Shown piece after piece: positions 24,673 to 32,051 of a stretch of 50,107 nt of DNA. Both the position numbers and the translations under genes were made by a program. The DNA is from Oscillospiraceae bacterium. GTDB lineage: Bacteria > Bacillota > Clostridia > Oscillospirales > Ruminococcaceae. The first letter of the stretch is position 1, and every line of letters begins with the position of its first letter. Below the pieces are notes generated by a model, which saw only the letters and a program-made list of their open reading frames with translations, did not search any database and had not been told where the DNA came from. The stretch is from assembly GCA_016288755.1 (NCBI GenBank), contig JAEELE010000102.1, positions 1 to 50,107 of the forward strand, written 5' to 3'.

Positions 24673-25113
24673 ATGATCAGGGCATATCAGAACGGGGATC
24701 TTTCGGCATGTGCTGCGCTCTTCTGTGCAGCATTTGCGGCGGAGCCGTGGAATGAGCAATGGACACTGCAGATCGCGGAGCAGCGCATTGCGGAGCTGAT
24801 GTGCAGCCCGCTTTCGGTCGGTTATGTATCTGAGGAGGACGGTGTGCTGACCGGGATGCTGATCGGCAGCCATGTGACATATTTATACGGGCGTGAGCTT
24901 CTCATCCATGAGCTCTGCGTTCTGCCGGACAGGCAGCGCAGCGGCGTGGGGTCGGCGCTGCTCGGATTTGTCACGGAGCGGCTGCGGCAGGAGGGATATG
25001 CAGGCATCTTTCTCAACACGGCACACGGCTATCCGAGCGAACGGTTCTATCTGAAAAACGGCTTTGAACGACAGCAGCGGACAGTTGCGCTGTACCGCAG
25101 CCTGAAAGAATAA
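24673..25113 (+). CDS. GNAT family N-acetyltransferase
   Basis: 146 residues with the GNAT layout: an N-terminal MIRAYQNGDLSACAALFCAA, central beta strands, and acetyl-CoA motif A in VLPDRQRSGVGSALLGFV (about 88-105), then FYLKNGFERQQRTVALYR. The closest resemblance by eye is to small aminoglycoside 6'-type acetyltransferases, but substrates in this family cannot be read from sequence. It lies 27 bases after the desulfurase gene and 13 bases before thiI, so it is probably cotranscribed. No link to tRNA thiolation is known. The ribosome site is weak. Confidence 0.85.
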   Translation: MIRAYQNGDLSACAALFCAAFAAEPWNEQWTLQIAEQRIAELMCSPLSVGYVSEEDGVLTGMLIGSHVTYLYGRELLIHELCVLPDRQRSGVGSALLGFVTERLRQEGYAGIFLNTAHGYPSERFYLKNGFERQQRTVALYRSLKE

Positions 25114-25126
25114 GGAGAGAGAAATC

Positions 25127-26335
25127 ATGCGCGAGATCATTCTGATCAAATACGGTGAAATGGCGCTCAAGGGCGCAAACCGCAGTACATTTGAGGATGT
25201 GCTGCTGCGGAATATCCGCTATCGGCTGAAATCCATCGGCAAATTCAGCTATGCGAAGGCACAGTCTACCATTTATATCACGCCGGAGTGCGAAAGCGAT
25301 GAGGAGGCTGCCGAGCTGGTCGACAGTGCGATGAAGCGTCTGAAAAAGGTCTTCGGCATTGCGGCGCTGAGCCGTGCCAGAGAGTGCGAAAAGGATTTTG
25401 CGGATATTGCGGCGCAGGCAGTGCCGTATCTGAAGGAAACGCTGACTGCCGCAAAGACCTTCAAGGTCGAGGCAAAGCGCTCCGACAAGGCATTCCCGAT
25501 GAAGTCCCCGCAGATCTGTGCCGAGCTCGGCGGCGTTCTGATGCAGGCATATCCGCATCTCAGGGTCGACGTGACCGAGCCGGAGGTCACCGTGACGGCA
25601 GAGGTCCGCGACACCCATGCGTATATCCACGCGGCAAAGGAGCGCGGCGCCGGCGGTCTGCCGGTCGGCACGGCGGGCAATGCGCTGCTGCTGCTCTCCG
25701 GCGGCATCGACAGCCCGGTCGCGGCATACATGATGGCAAAGCGCGGGCTGCGGATCACCGCCTGCCACTTTGCCAGCCCGCCCTATACCTCGGAGCGTGC
25801 ACGGCTGAAGGTCGAGCAGCTCTGTGAAAAGCTGACCCCGTGGTGCGGCAGCCTTGTGTTCTACTGTGTGCCGTTCACGGAGATTCAGGAGACGCTGCAG
25901 CGCGAGTGCCCCGAGGAATATTTCACCATTCTCATGCGCAGACTGATGATGGAGATCGCACAGCAGATCGCCGGGCAGAATGACTGCGGCGCGATCGTGA
26001 CGGGCGAGAGCCTCGGGCAGGTCGCGAGCCAGACGCTCAGTGCGATCGCCTGCACCGATGCCGTCGCACACATGCCGGTGCTGCGTCCGCTGATCGGCAT
26101 GGACAAGATCGAGATCGTGGAGATCGCGCGGAAGATCGACACCTTTGATATTTCCATCCAGCCCTATGAGGACTGCTGCACGGTGTTCACGCCGCGTCAC
26201 CCCAAGCTCCGCCCGGTGCCCGCGGCAGTCGCGGAGATCCAGTCCGAGGTCGATTTTGCGCCGATGATCGAACGGGCGGTCGCGGAGACGACGAAAAAAA
26301 TCTTTGCACAGCGCATTTCAGAGGCGGCGGAATAA
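25127..26335 (+). CDS. thiI: tRNA 4-thiouridine synthetase ThiI
   Basis: 402 residues: ferredoxin-like N-terminal domain, THUMP domain (about 60-165) and the PP-loop adenylation domain with LLSGGIDSPVAAYMM (about 188-202). The C-terminal rhodanese domain of the enterobacterial enzyme is absent, as usual in Firmicutes; sulfur then comes from the partner desulfurase. Conserved cysteines near the C-terminus (YEDCCTVFTPRHP) are typical of the short form. It adenylates U8 of tRNA and introduces sulfur; in some species it also serves thiamine synthesis. Start: ATG after AAGGAGAGAAATC. Last gene of its operon; no strong terminator follows (only AATCC-GCCG-GGATT near 26380). Confidence 0.95.
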   Translation: MREIILIKYGEMALKGANRSTFEDVLLRNIRYRLKSIGKFSYAKAQSTIYITPECESDEEAAELVDSAMKRLKKVFGIAALSRARECEKDFADIAAQAVPYLKETLTAAKTFKVEAKRSDKAFPMKSPQICAELGGVLMQAYPHLRVDVTEPEVTVTAEVRDTHAYIHAAKERGAGGLPVGTAGNALLLLSGGIDSPVAAYMMAKRGLRITACHFASPPYTSERARLKVEQLCEKLTPWCGSLVFYCVPFTEIQETLQRECPEEYFTILMRRLMMEIAQQIAGQNDCGAIVTGESLGQVASQTLSAIACTDAVAHMPVLRPLIGMDKIEIVEIARKIDTFDISIQPYEDCCTVFTPRHPKLRPVPAAVAEIQSEVDFAPMIERAVAETTKKIFAQRISEAAE

Positions 26336-26472
26336 GCCTGAATCAATCCGATGTTCTTTAATCAATTCACAAGATATTCATAATCCGCCGGGATTGCATG
26401 TGAGAGATCAACAAAAGCGGATCGGAAAACTTGAAAATCACGGTCAGAATCCCGAAGTTCATATGCAAAATC

Positions 26473-26502
26473 TTGACAAGTGACCACTAGATGTAGTACA
26501 AT
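26473..26502 (+). promoter_or_regulatory. Promoter of the sortase gene
   Basis: TTGACA (26473-26478), 18 bases, TACAAT (26497-26502). Confidence 0.8.
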
Positions 26503-26864
26503 GTATATCGGAGAAAGGGCATCGAGCTGCACTGCCGATGACCGGTCTCCGAACGTAATACATCAGTGCCAGGCGCATCGCAGGCTGATGTGCGCGATCT
26601 GCACCGAGACCGGGCAGACAAAGCGAGACGCTGCTTTGTCCTGCACACGGGCGGCGCGTGTCCCAGGCGTTTACCGCCAATGGACGTCCCGCAGCAGTCC
26701 GGATTGCAATGCGTGTTTCCCAACCGAAACGAAAACTGTCTCAGGCAGTGCTGTACATAGCTGCCGCGGACAGCACCTGTGCCAATGCTCCCCGCAATCA
26801 CAGCGCATCTCTTTGCGCATCTCTGCGGTTCGGGCTGCGGCAGATGATGGAGGCGTTCATTCCC
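26503..26864 (+). other. Long structured leader upstream of the sortase gene
   Basis: About 350 bases between promoter and start. Reading frames here are open but have no coding character. Stable hairpins are visible: GACAAAGC-GAGACGCT-GCTTTGTC (about 26617-26640), ACACG-GGCGG-CGTGT (about 26645-26660), and GACCGGTCTC facing GAGACCGG at longer range. No known riboswitch class was recognised. It could be a regulatory leader or a small RNA. Confidence 0.4.
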
Positions 26865-28322
26865 ATGCAACATTACCCCAATGACCCTAGCTGTCCGGTG
26901 ATCCCACCGACCGAAAGCAATTCGGGGGAGCCGGCAGAAACCGCATCGAGCTCGCCGTCACTGACGGAGGAAGCCGCTTCTGACACATTGCACAGCCAAG
27001 CGAATGCACCGGAAACGTCAGGGAGCACTGCCGGACTGGCAGTCCCCGCGGCGGGACCGGAGGCTGACGCGGAAGCGTACAGTGCCGAGGAAACCGTGAG
27101 CAGAGATACGGACAAGGAAGTCGATGCGATCCTTGCACAGGTCGCGCAGAGGCGCATGACCGAACAACAAAGCTCAAGCACCGGCTCCAAAGCACCTTCC
27201 GGCACACGCCGTTCCGCGGCTGCCCCGAACACGGGGAAGTCAAGGCGCAGCGCGAACGGGAGGAAGAAAAAGAGAAGAAAGCGCAAGCCCTTCTCTTTTG
27301 TTGATGTTCTCAGGTATATTTTCCCGTGGCGCGGCGATTCCGGACTGGAGGCAGCCAGAAAGATCATCTTTGTTGCGGCAATGGCAGTTTTCAGCGTTTG
27401 CCTGTTTCTGATCGGTGACTACTATGTCGGTCTGTACAAAGACCGCAGGGAGTATGATTCGATTCAGCAGATGCTGGAGAATACCAGAAACAACCGGCAC
27501 TATACCAACAACGGCTCCGAGACAAAGATCAATCAGGGCGGCGTGACCGAATATCTGGAGGAGAATGAGATCGCAACACTTCTCAGGGACAACCCCGATG
27601 TCGTCGGTTATATCACGATCGAAGGCACCAAGGTGTCCTATCCTGTCGTGCAGAAGAAATCTGCCGATCCGAACGTCAACACAAACGATTACTATCTCGA
27701 TCGGAACTTCTATCAGGAACCCAGTAAATCCGGCTGTATCTTTATGGATTTCCGGTGCCACTTCGACGAGGTGGTCGACCACAGACGTGCGGTCGACAAT
27801 TCGGATAATCTCATAATCTACGGTCACAACATGAGAAATGAGTCCATGTTCGGCAGCCTGCGTAATTATACGCGTAATTATTCGCTCTATAAGCAGCATC
27901 CGATTGTGACGCTGCAGTCGCTCTACGAAACGTACACCTATAAGATCTTTTCGATTTTTATTGTGGACGGCGAGGACTATACCAGTCCGTATGCGTTCAA
28001 CTGCTGGAACACGCTCGACTTCGCAGATGAGACAGAGTTCTACGACTATGTCAACAACGCCAAAAAGCGCAATATCATCTCAAACGATGTCGATGTTGTC
28101 TATGGTGATCAGATTCTGACGCTTTATACTTGCAACACTCTGATCAACAATGGCAAGCTCATTCTGATGTGCCGTATGGTCAGACCCGGAGAGGATCCCA
28201 GAGCGGGTACCGAGAACGGTCACCTGAGCGATAATATTCTTTATCCTCAGGCGTACTACAGGAACCACAAGGAAACCTTTGACATCACGCGGTTCGTTCC
28301 CTACGGACCGGCAAGCAACTGA
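26865..28322 (+). CDS. Class B sortase with long cytoplasmic N-terminus
   Basis: 485 residues from the ATG at 26865 (GGAGG 11 bases upstream; an in-frame ATG at 26844 is an alternative). The first 140 residues are low-complexity Ser/Ala/Glu/Pro ending in a strongly basic stretch (GRKKKRRKRK), then a membrane helix at about 165-187, then the sortase domain. Catalytic residues: His321 in IYGHNM, Cys423 in LYTCN, Arg437 in CRMVR. The long insertions between strands and the pattern around NDYYLDRNFY are class B. Class B sortases attach pilus, haem or scaffold proteins to the wall; in ruminococci a sortase anchors the cellulosome. No substrate with a clear sorting signal is encoded in the window. 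The unusually long N-terminus is specific to this protein. Confidence 0.9.
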   Translation: MQHYPNDPSCPVIPPTESNSGEPAETASSSPSLTEEAASDTLHSQANAPETSGSTAGLAVPAAGPEADAEAYSAEETVSRDTDKEVDAILAQVAQRRMTEQQSSSTGSKAPSGTRRSAAAPNTGKSRRSANGRKKKRRKRKPFSFVDVLRYIFPWRGDSGLEAARKIIFVAAMAVFSVCLFLIGDYYVGLYKDRREYDSIQQMLENTRNNRHYTNNGSETKINQGGVTEYLEENEIATLLRDNPDVVGYITIEGTKVSYPVVQKKSADPNVNTNDYYLDRNFYQEPSKSGCIFMDFRCHFDEVVDHRRAVDNSDNLIIYGHNMRNESMFGSLRNYTRNYSLYKQHPIVTLQSLYETYTYKIFSIFIVDGEDYTSPYAFNCWNTLDFADETEFYDYVNNAKKRNIISNDVDVVYGDQILTLYTCNTLINNGKLILMCRMVRPGEDPRAGTENGHLSDNILYPQAYYRNHKETFDITRFVPYGPASN

Positions 28323-28684
28323 GACCGCACGCTGCAAGGGTCACCGGAAGGCTGAGGCGAAGACGGACTGTTCAGAGCCGATGCTGTGAAGGAGATCTCA
28401 GCAGCATTCCCGAGGATTTCACATTGCATGATCATTTTGACCGCGGCGTACAGCACACGGTCAGCGCAGCACTCCCTGCGAAGCACATCCCCGCGGTGTG
28501 AAGCGTCGATTTTCAGACAGGATGCATTTCGATGCATTTTGTGTGAACCTGACTGTGCACGCACGAAAAGCCTGCACAGACTGAGAACGGAGCGACAAAC
28601 ACGATGAGACGGAATCCCCACTAACAATCTTGGGGAAATAAAGCCGGATGACAGCCGGTGAGATTGATATATTGGAGAGAAACT
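28323..28684 (+). other. Intergenic stretch between the sortase and SpoIID-like genes
   Basis: About 360 bases without a credible gene. There is no confident promoter or terminator, and several weak hairpins. The two genes are on the same strand and may share a transcript with a long spacer. Confidence 0.4.
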
Positions 28685-30148
28685 ATGCAAGCTCGACTGC
28701 GATTAAACCGCATCGTGCTTTACGGAGCTGTGCTTCTCGGTGTTTGCAGCACTTGCAGCATCGGGATCACCCCGGGCACAATGCAGCGCTCTTGGGCTGC
28801 CGATACGACTCTTGCTGCGACTACGGTGATTTACACGAACGACGCGGACGAACAAGCTGCGTCGGGAACTGCTTCGCCCGAAAGCAGTCTGTCAGAAACA
28901 GAAATTACAGATGCAAGCTCGTATTCTGCGACTGATTGGTGGAAGGCTAAGATCTATGACTATGACGACAGCCTTTCGCTGACCAGCTATGAGGCAGCTA
29001 CCACAGAGCCGGAAGCGATCACGACGACTTCTGCATCGACAACAGATGCCACTGAGGAGGAAACTGAAACAACAACTGTCACAACGATTGAAGAACCTGC
29101 GATCACCACAAAGCACGAGATCGTCGTTGAACCCGGAAGTGTGGTTTTCTACACCTCCGGCTACGGTCACGGGGTCGGCATGAGCCAGAACGGCGCCAAC
29201 TTCTATGCGAAGTACGACGGCTGGACCTACGACCAGATTCTTCAGTTCTACTACCCGGGCACCAAGCTGGTTCAGACCGGCACGCCCGAAACGGAAACAA
29301 TGACGATCCGCGGAAAGACGGATACGGTTGTTTCGATTCTCTCTCAGATTGTGAATAACGAAATGGGCTCCACGTTCTCGACAGAGGCGATCAAAGCCCA
29401 AGCGATTGCCGCCTATACGTTCTATCAGTACAACGGCGGCGGAGCAGGCATGATCTGCAAGCCTGACCCGTCGAAGAAAATCGTCGATGCCGTGCGTTCA
29501 GTTCTCGGCATCATGGTCTATTACAACAACAAACCCGCACTTACCATGTTCTCTGCATCCAGCGCAGACTACACGGCTTCCTGCAAGGATATCTTCTTCA
29601 TTGATCTCCCGTATCTGAGAAGCCGCGCGGTCAAGCACGATGCGTCCTCTGACCCCAACTACTACTCCACGAAGGTCTTTTCGGTCGGTCAGCTGAAGAC
29701 CAAGCTCGAAACCGCGTTTAAGGTGAAGCTCTCGGGCTCGCCCTATGATTGGATGAAGCTCGAGCTCGGCGACGGCGGCTATGTCGCGTATGCGACCATC
29801 GGCGGAAAGGTGCGGGTTAAGGGCAACGACCTGCGTGTCGCGCTCGGATTGAAGTCACCCAAGTTTGAATTTGTATATGAGGACGGTCCCTCGAAGCATA
29901 CGGTGCTCGCATCGTCGACAACGCCTGCTTCGTATTCCGAGGAAATTGTGACGCACGCAACGATCTACACTTCCTTCACCACAACAACGACTACCACAGC
30001 GTCTTCATCTTCTGAGGCATCCACGGCGTCCTCTTCGGCATCCACGGATAATACCACTGATTTCTCTGATGAACAGAGCACATCGGATCAGCTCACTGAT
30101 CTGACGTCGATCCTGATTGAAGTCACGGATCTGACGACTATGGATTGA
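28685..30148 (+). CDS. Secreted SpoIID/LytB-domain protein with permuted motif order
   Basis: 487 residues: signal peptide (about 1-39), Ser/Thr-rich linker to about 142, SpoIID-like domain at about 150-400, and a Ser/Thr-rich tail to the end. In SpoIID, the catalytic-Glu segment (EMP...EALKAQAVAARTY) comes first and the GHGVGMSQYGA motif last. Here GHGVGMSQNGANFYAKYDGW lies at 161-180 with YYPGT at 189-193, and the Glu segment (NNEMGS, Glu226; EAIKAQAIAAYTF, 234-246) follows, then the usual middle (DLPYLRSR, about 307-314; VALGLKSPKFEF, 385-396). This is a circular permutation. SpoIID is a lytic transglycosylase acting on stripped peptidoglycan. The key residues remain, so wall cleavage is plausible. 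Start: ATG after TTGGAGAG. Confidence 0.85.
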   Translation: MQARLRLNRIVLYGAVLLGVCSTCSIGITPGTMQRSWAADTTLAATTVIYTNDADEQAASGTASPESSLSETEITDASSYSATDWWKAKIYDYDDSLSLTSYEAATTEPEAITTTSASTTDATEEETETTTVTTIEEPAITTKHEIVVEPGSVVFYTSGYGHGVGMSQNGANFYAKYDGWTYDQILQFYYPGTKLVQTGTPETETMTIRGKTDTVVSILSQIVNNEMGSTFSTEAIKAQAIAAYTFYQYNGGGAGMICKPDPSKKIVDAVRSVLGIMVYYNNKPALTMFSASSADYTASCKDIFFIDLPYLRSRAVKHDASSDPNYYSTKVFSVGQLKTKLETAFKVKLSGSPYDWMKLELGDGGYVAYATIGGKVRVKGNDLRVALGLKSPKFEFVYEDGPSKHTVLASSTTPASYSEEIVTHATIYTSFTTTTTTTASSSSEASTASSSASTDNTTDFSDEQSTSDQLTDLTSILIEVTDLTTMD

Positions 30149-30184
30149 GAAAAGACCCCGTACAGCGATGTGCGGGGTCTTTTG
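30149..30184 (+). terminator. Terminator of the SpoIID-like gene
   Basis: AAAAGACCCCG (30150-30160) pairs with CGGGGTCTTTT (30173-30183). Confidence 0.88.
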
Positions 30185-30216
30185 TATGTGATTGAAAATA
30201 TCGATAAGAGTGGGAA

Positions 30217-30232
30217 TGTTTCACATGAAACA
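30217..30232. promoter_or_regulatory. parS-like ParB-binding site
   Basis: TGTTTCACATGAAACA differs at one central base from the canonical chromosomal parS TGTTTCACGTGAAACA. It lies between two converging terminators, outside any gene, as expected of a centromere-like site. The match is seen directly; ParB binding is inferred. No parA/parB gene is in the window. Confidence 0.65.
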
Positions 30233-30268
30233 TCGAAGGCGCGATGATTATGCGGGGTTCTCACGCAG

Positions 30269-30309
30269 AAAACGGTCGGGTGCAAAGATCGCGCACCCGA
30301 CCGCTTTTT
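30269..30309. terminator. Bidirectional terminator between the SpoIID-like and aminotransferase genes
   Basis: GGTCGGGTGC (30274-30283) pairs perfectly with GCACCCGACC (30293-30302). T runs flank both ends (GCTTTTTG on plus, GTTTTCTG on minus). It mainly ends the minus-strand aminotransferase transcript, two bases after its stop. Confidence 0.85.
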
Positions 30310-30310
30310 G

Positions 30311-31519
30311 TTATTTCCCGTAAGCCTCGGCGAGCTTTTTGAAAGCCGGCAGGCTGCGCTCGATCATCTCGGTCGTGACGCAGTAGGCGATGCGGATGAA
30401 GCCCTCGCAGCCGAAGGAATCCGACGGCACCAGCAGCAGTTCAAATTCGCGCGCCTTCATGCAGAATGCGTTTGCGTCTGCTTCGAGCGCCTGCACCCAG
30501 AGGTAGAATGCGCCGTCCGGATAGATGCAGCGATAGCCGTATTCGGTCAGCGCCTGATAGAGCATGTCGCGGTTTCTCTGATAGACCGACAGATCGGCGG
30601 TCTTGCCGAGGTTCTCCGCGACGACGCGCTGCATGAGGCTCGGCGCGCAGACAAATCCGAGCGCTCTGCCCGACCCGCAGACAGCCGCGTAGACCAGCCG
30701 TGCATCCTGCATCTTCGGGGAGACAACGATGTAGCCGATGCGTTCGCCCGGCAGCGACAGCGACTTGCTGTAGGAATAGCAGACGAAGGTGTTGTCATAC
30801 AGATTTGGCAGATACGGCACGACCGTTTCTGCGTCGTAGACCAGCTCGCGATAGGGCTCGTCGGCGATCAGATAGATCGGGTGCCCGAATTCCTGCTCCT
30901 TCGCGCGGAGGATATCGCAGAAGCGGCGGAGGTTTTCCTCAGTGTAGACAACGCCGGTCGGGTTGTTCGGCGTATTGATGATGACCGCCTTGGTCTGAGG
31001 TGTAATCAGCTGCGCGAATGCGTCAAGGTTCATCTGAAAGCTGTCGAGGTCGGCGGGCACGACGGTCAGACTGGCGTTTGCCGCCTCGACAAAGACGCGG
31101 TATTCCGGGAAGAACGGCGCAAAGGTCATGCAGGTGTCGCCGGGGCAGAGCACGGCGTGCAGCGTGACGGTCAGCGAGGCTGCCGCGCCGCAGGTCATGT
31201 AGATATCCGAGGCGGAGATGCCTGCTGCAAAGCGCTTGTTGATATCGGCAGCGATCGCCGAGCGTGTGGGCTCTGCACCGACTGCGGAGGTATAGCCGTG
31301 GAGCAGCACGGAATCGGTGTCGCCGATCAGTCTGCAGATGGAGTCATCGACGCTGGCGGGCGCGGGCACGCTCGGGTTGCCGAGGCTGAAATCGAACACA
31401 TTTTCTCTGCCGATCTCGGCGGCGCGGCGGTTGCCGTATTCAAAGGTCTCGCGGATGACAGACGGCGCCTGTCCGAGCGCGAGCATCGAAGCCTGATAGG
31501 GCTGGAAGCTGGATGCCAT
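30311..31519 (-). CDS. PLP-dependent class I/II aminotransferase
   Basis: 402 residues, fold type I. The PLP Schiff-base lysine is in SYSKSLSLPGERIGY; NTPNNPTGVVYTEE and IADEPYRELVYD carry the Asn and Asp/Tyr residues that hold the cofactor, and the C-terminal GFIRIAYCV has the substrate carboxylate-binding Arg. It resembles aspartate/aromatic-type aminotransferases of Firmicutes; the amino acid substrate cannot be named. Start: ATG at 31517-31519 behind GAGGAATTTTC; the frame extending to 31624 overlaps the promoter. It has its own promoter, which overlaps the 3' end of the DUF4279 gene. Confidence 0.92.
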   Translation of the reverse strand: MASSFQPYQASMLALGQAPSVIRETFEYGNRRAAEIGRENVFDFSLGNPSVPAPASVDDSICRLIGDTDSVLLHGYTSAVGAEPTRSAIAADINKRFAAGISASDIYMTCGAAASLTVTLHAVLCPGDTCMTFAPFFPEYRVFVEAANASLTVVPADLDSFQMNLDAFAQLITPQTKAVIINTPNNPTGVVYTEENLRRFCDILRAKEQEFGHPIYLIADEPYRELVYDAETVVPYLPNLYDNTFVCYSYSKSLSLPGERIGYIVVSPKMQDARLVYAAVCGSGRALGFVCAPSLMQRVVAENLGKTADLSVYQRNRDMLYQALTEYGYRCIYPDGAFYLWVQALEADANAFCMKAREFELLLVPSDSFGCEGFIRIAYCVTTEMIERSLPAFKKLAEAYGK

Positions 31520-31564
31520 GAAAATTCCTCTTTTCGTTTTGGTTTCGGGCTTTTGCCTGCTACT

Positions 31565-31593
31565 ATGATACCAGAATTTTGCGGTTTTGTCAA
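31565..31593 (-). promoter_or_regulatory. Promoter of the aminotransferase gene
   Basis: Minus strand: TTGACA (31588-31593), 17 bases, TATCAT (31565-31570). The -35 overlaps the last codons of the upstream DUF4279 gene. Confidence 0.82.
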
Positions 31594-32051
31594 CCGTGCG
31601 TGAAGTCGTCCGGGCAGCTGACATAGAGGTCGATGTTGAGGTCCGTGCCGGTCTCCAGACAGAAGCGCATCACCTGCATCGACGGCGCGAGCTGCGGCGG
31701 CTTTTCATCATAGCGCACCATCGGCACGACCTGCAGGGTCATCGAGACGCGGTTCATCAGCCGGATCCTCCGCAGCAGATCGGCTTTCGGGATCAGCGCC
31801 GCGATCGTCTGGAGCATCTGACCGGATGCCTTGCCGTCGTAGTCGATGCAGGAGCCGTAGCGCCAGACTGCCTCTTCGTAGGGCGTGCCGTCGGGACGCT
31901 TGTCCTCCATGCGCTGTATGCGCTCAGGCGCCATCCGCAGCAGCTCGGTGACATGGTCCGGGTCAAATTTACCGCGTATCTCAAAATATGTCAGGCAGCT
32001 CGTGCGCGGTGTGTGATAGAACACATGCCCGGAATGCTGTTGTTCCTCCAT
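31590..32051 (-). CDS. DUF4279 domain protein
   Basis: 153 residues. Segments YFEIRGKFDPDHVTELLRMA (near the N-terminus) and a C-terminal LNIDLYVSCPDDF resemble the DUF4279 family, small cytoplasmic proteins of unknown function often found near toxin-immunity genes. The start overlaps the stop of the Tet(M)-like/Rae1 fusion gene (TGATG), so translation is coupled to it. No catalytic motif is evident. Function unknown; the coupling suggests it works with, or is dosed by, the ribosomal GTPase. Confidence 0.72.
   Translation of the reverse strand: MEEQQHSGHVFYHTPRTSCLTYFEIRGKFDPDHVTELLRMAPERIQRMEDKRPDGTPYEEAVWRYGSCIDYDGKASGQMLQTIAALIPKADLLRRIRLMNRVSMTLQVVPMVRYDEKPPQLAPSMQVMRFCLETGTDLNIDLYVSCPDDFTHG

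Noticed and set aside
30308..31603. 431-codon plus-strand frame opposite the aminotransferase gene
   Set aside because: Antisense shadow; the aminotransferase carries all cofactor motifs.
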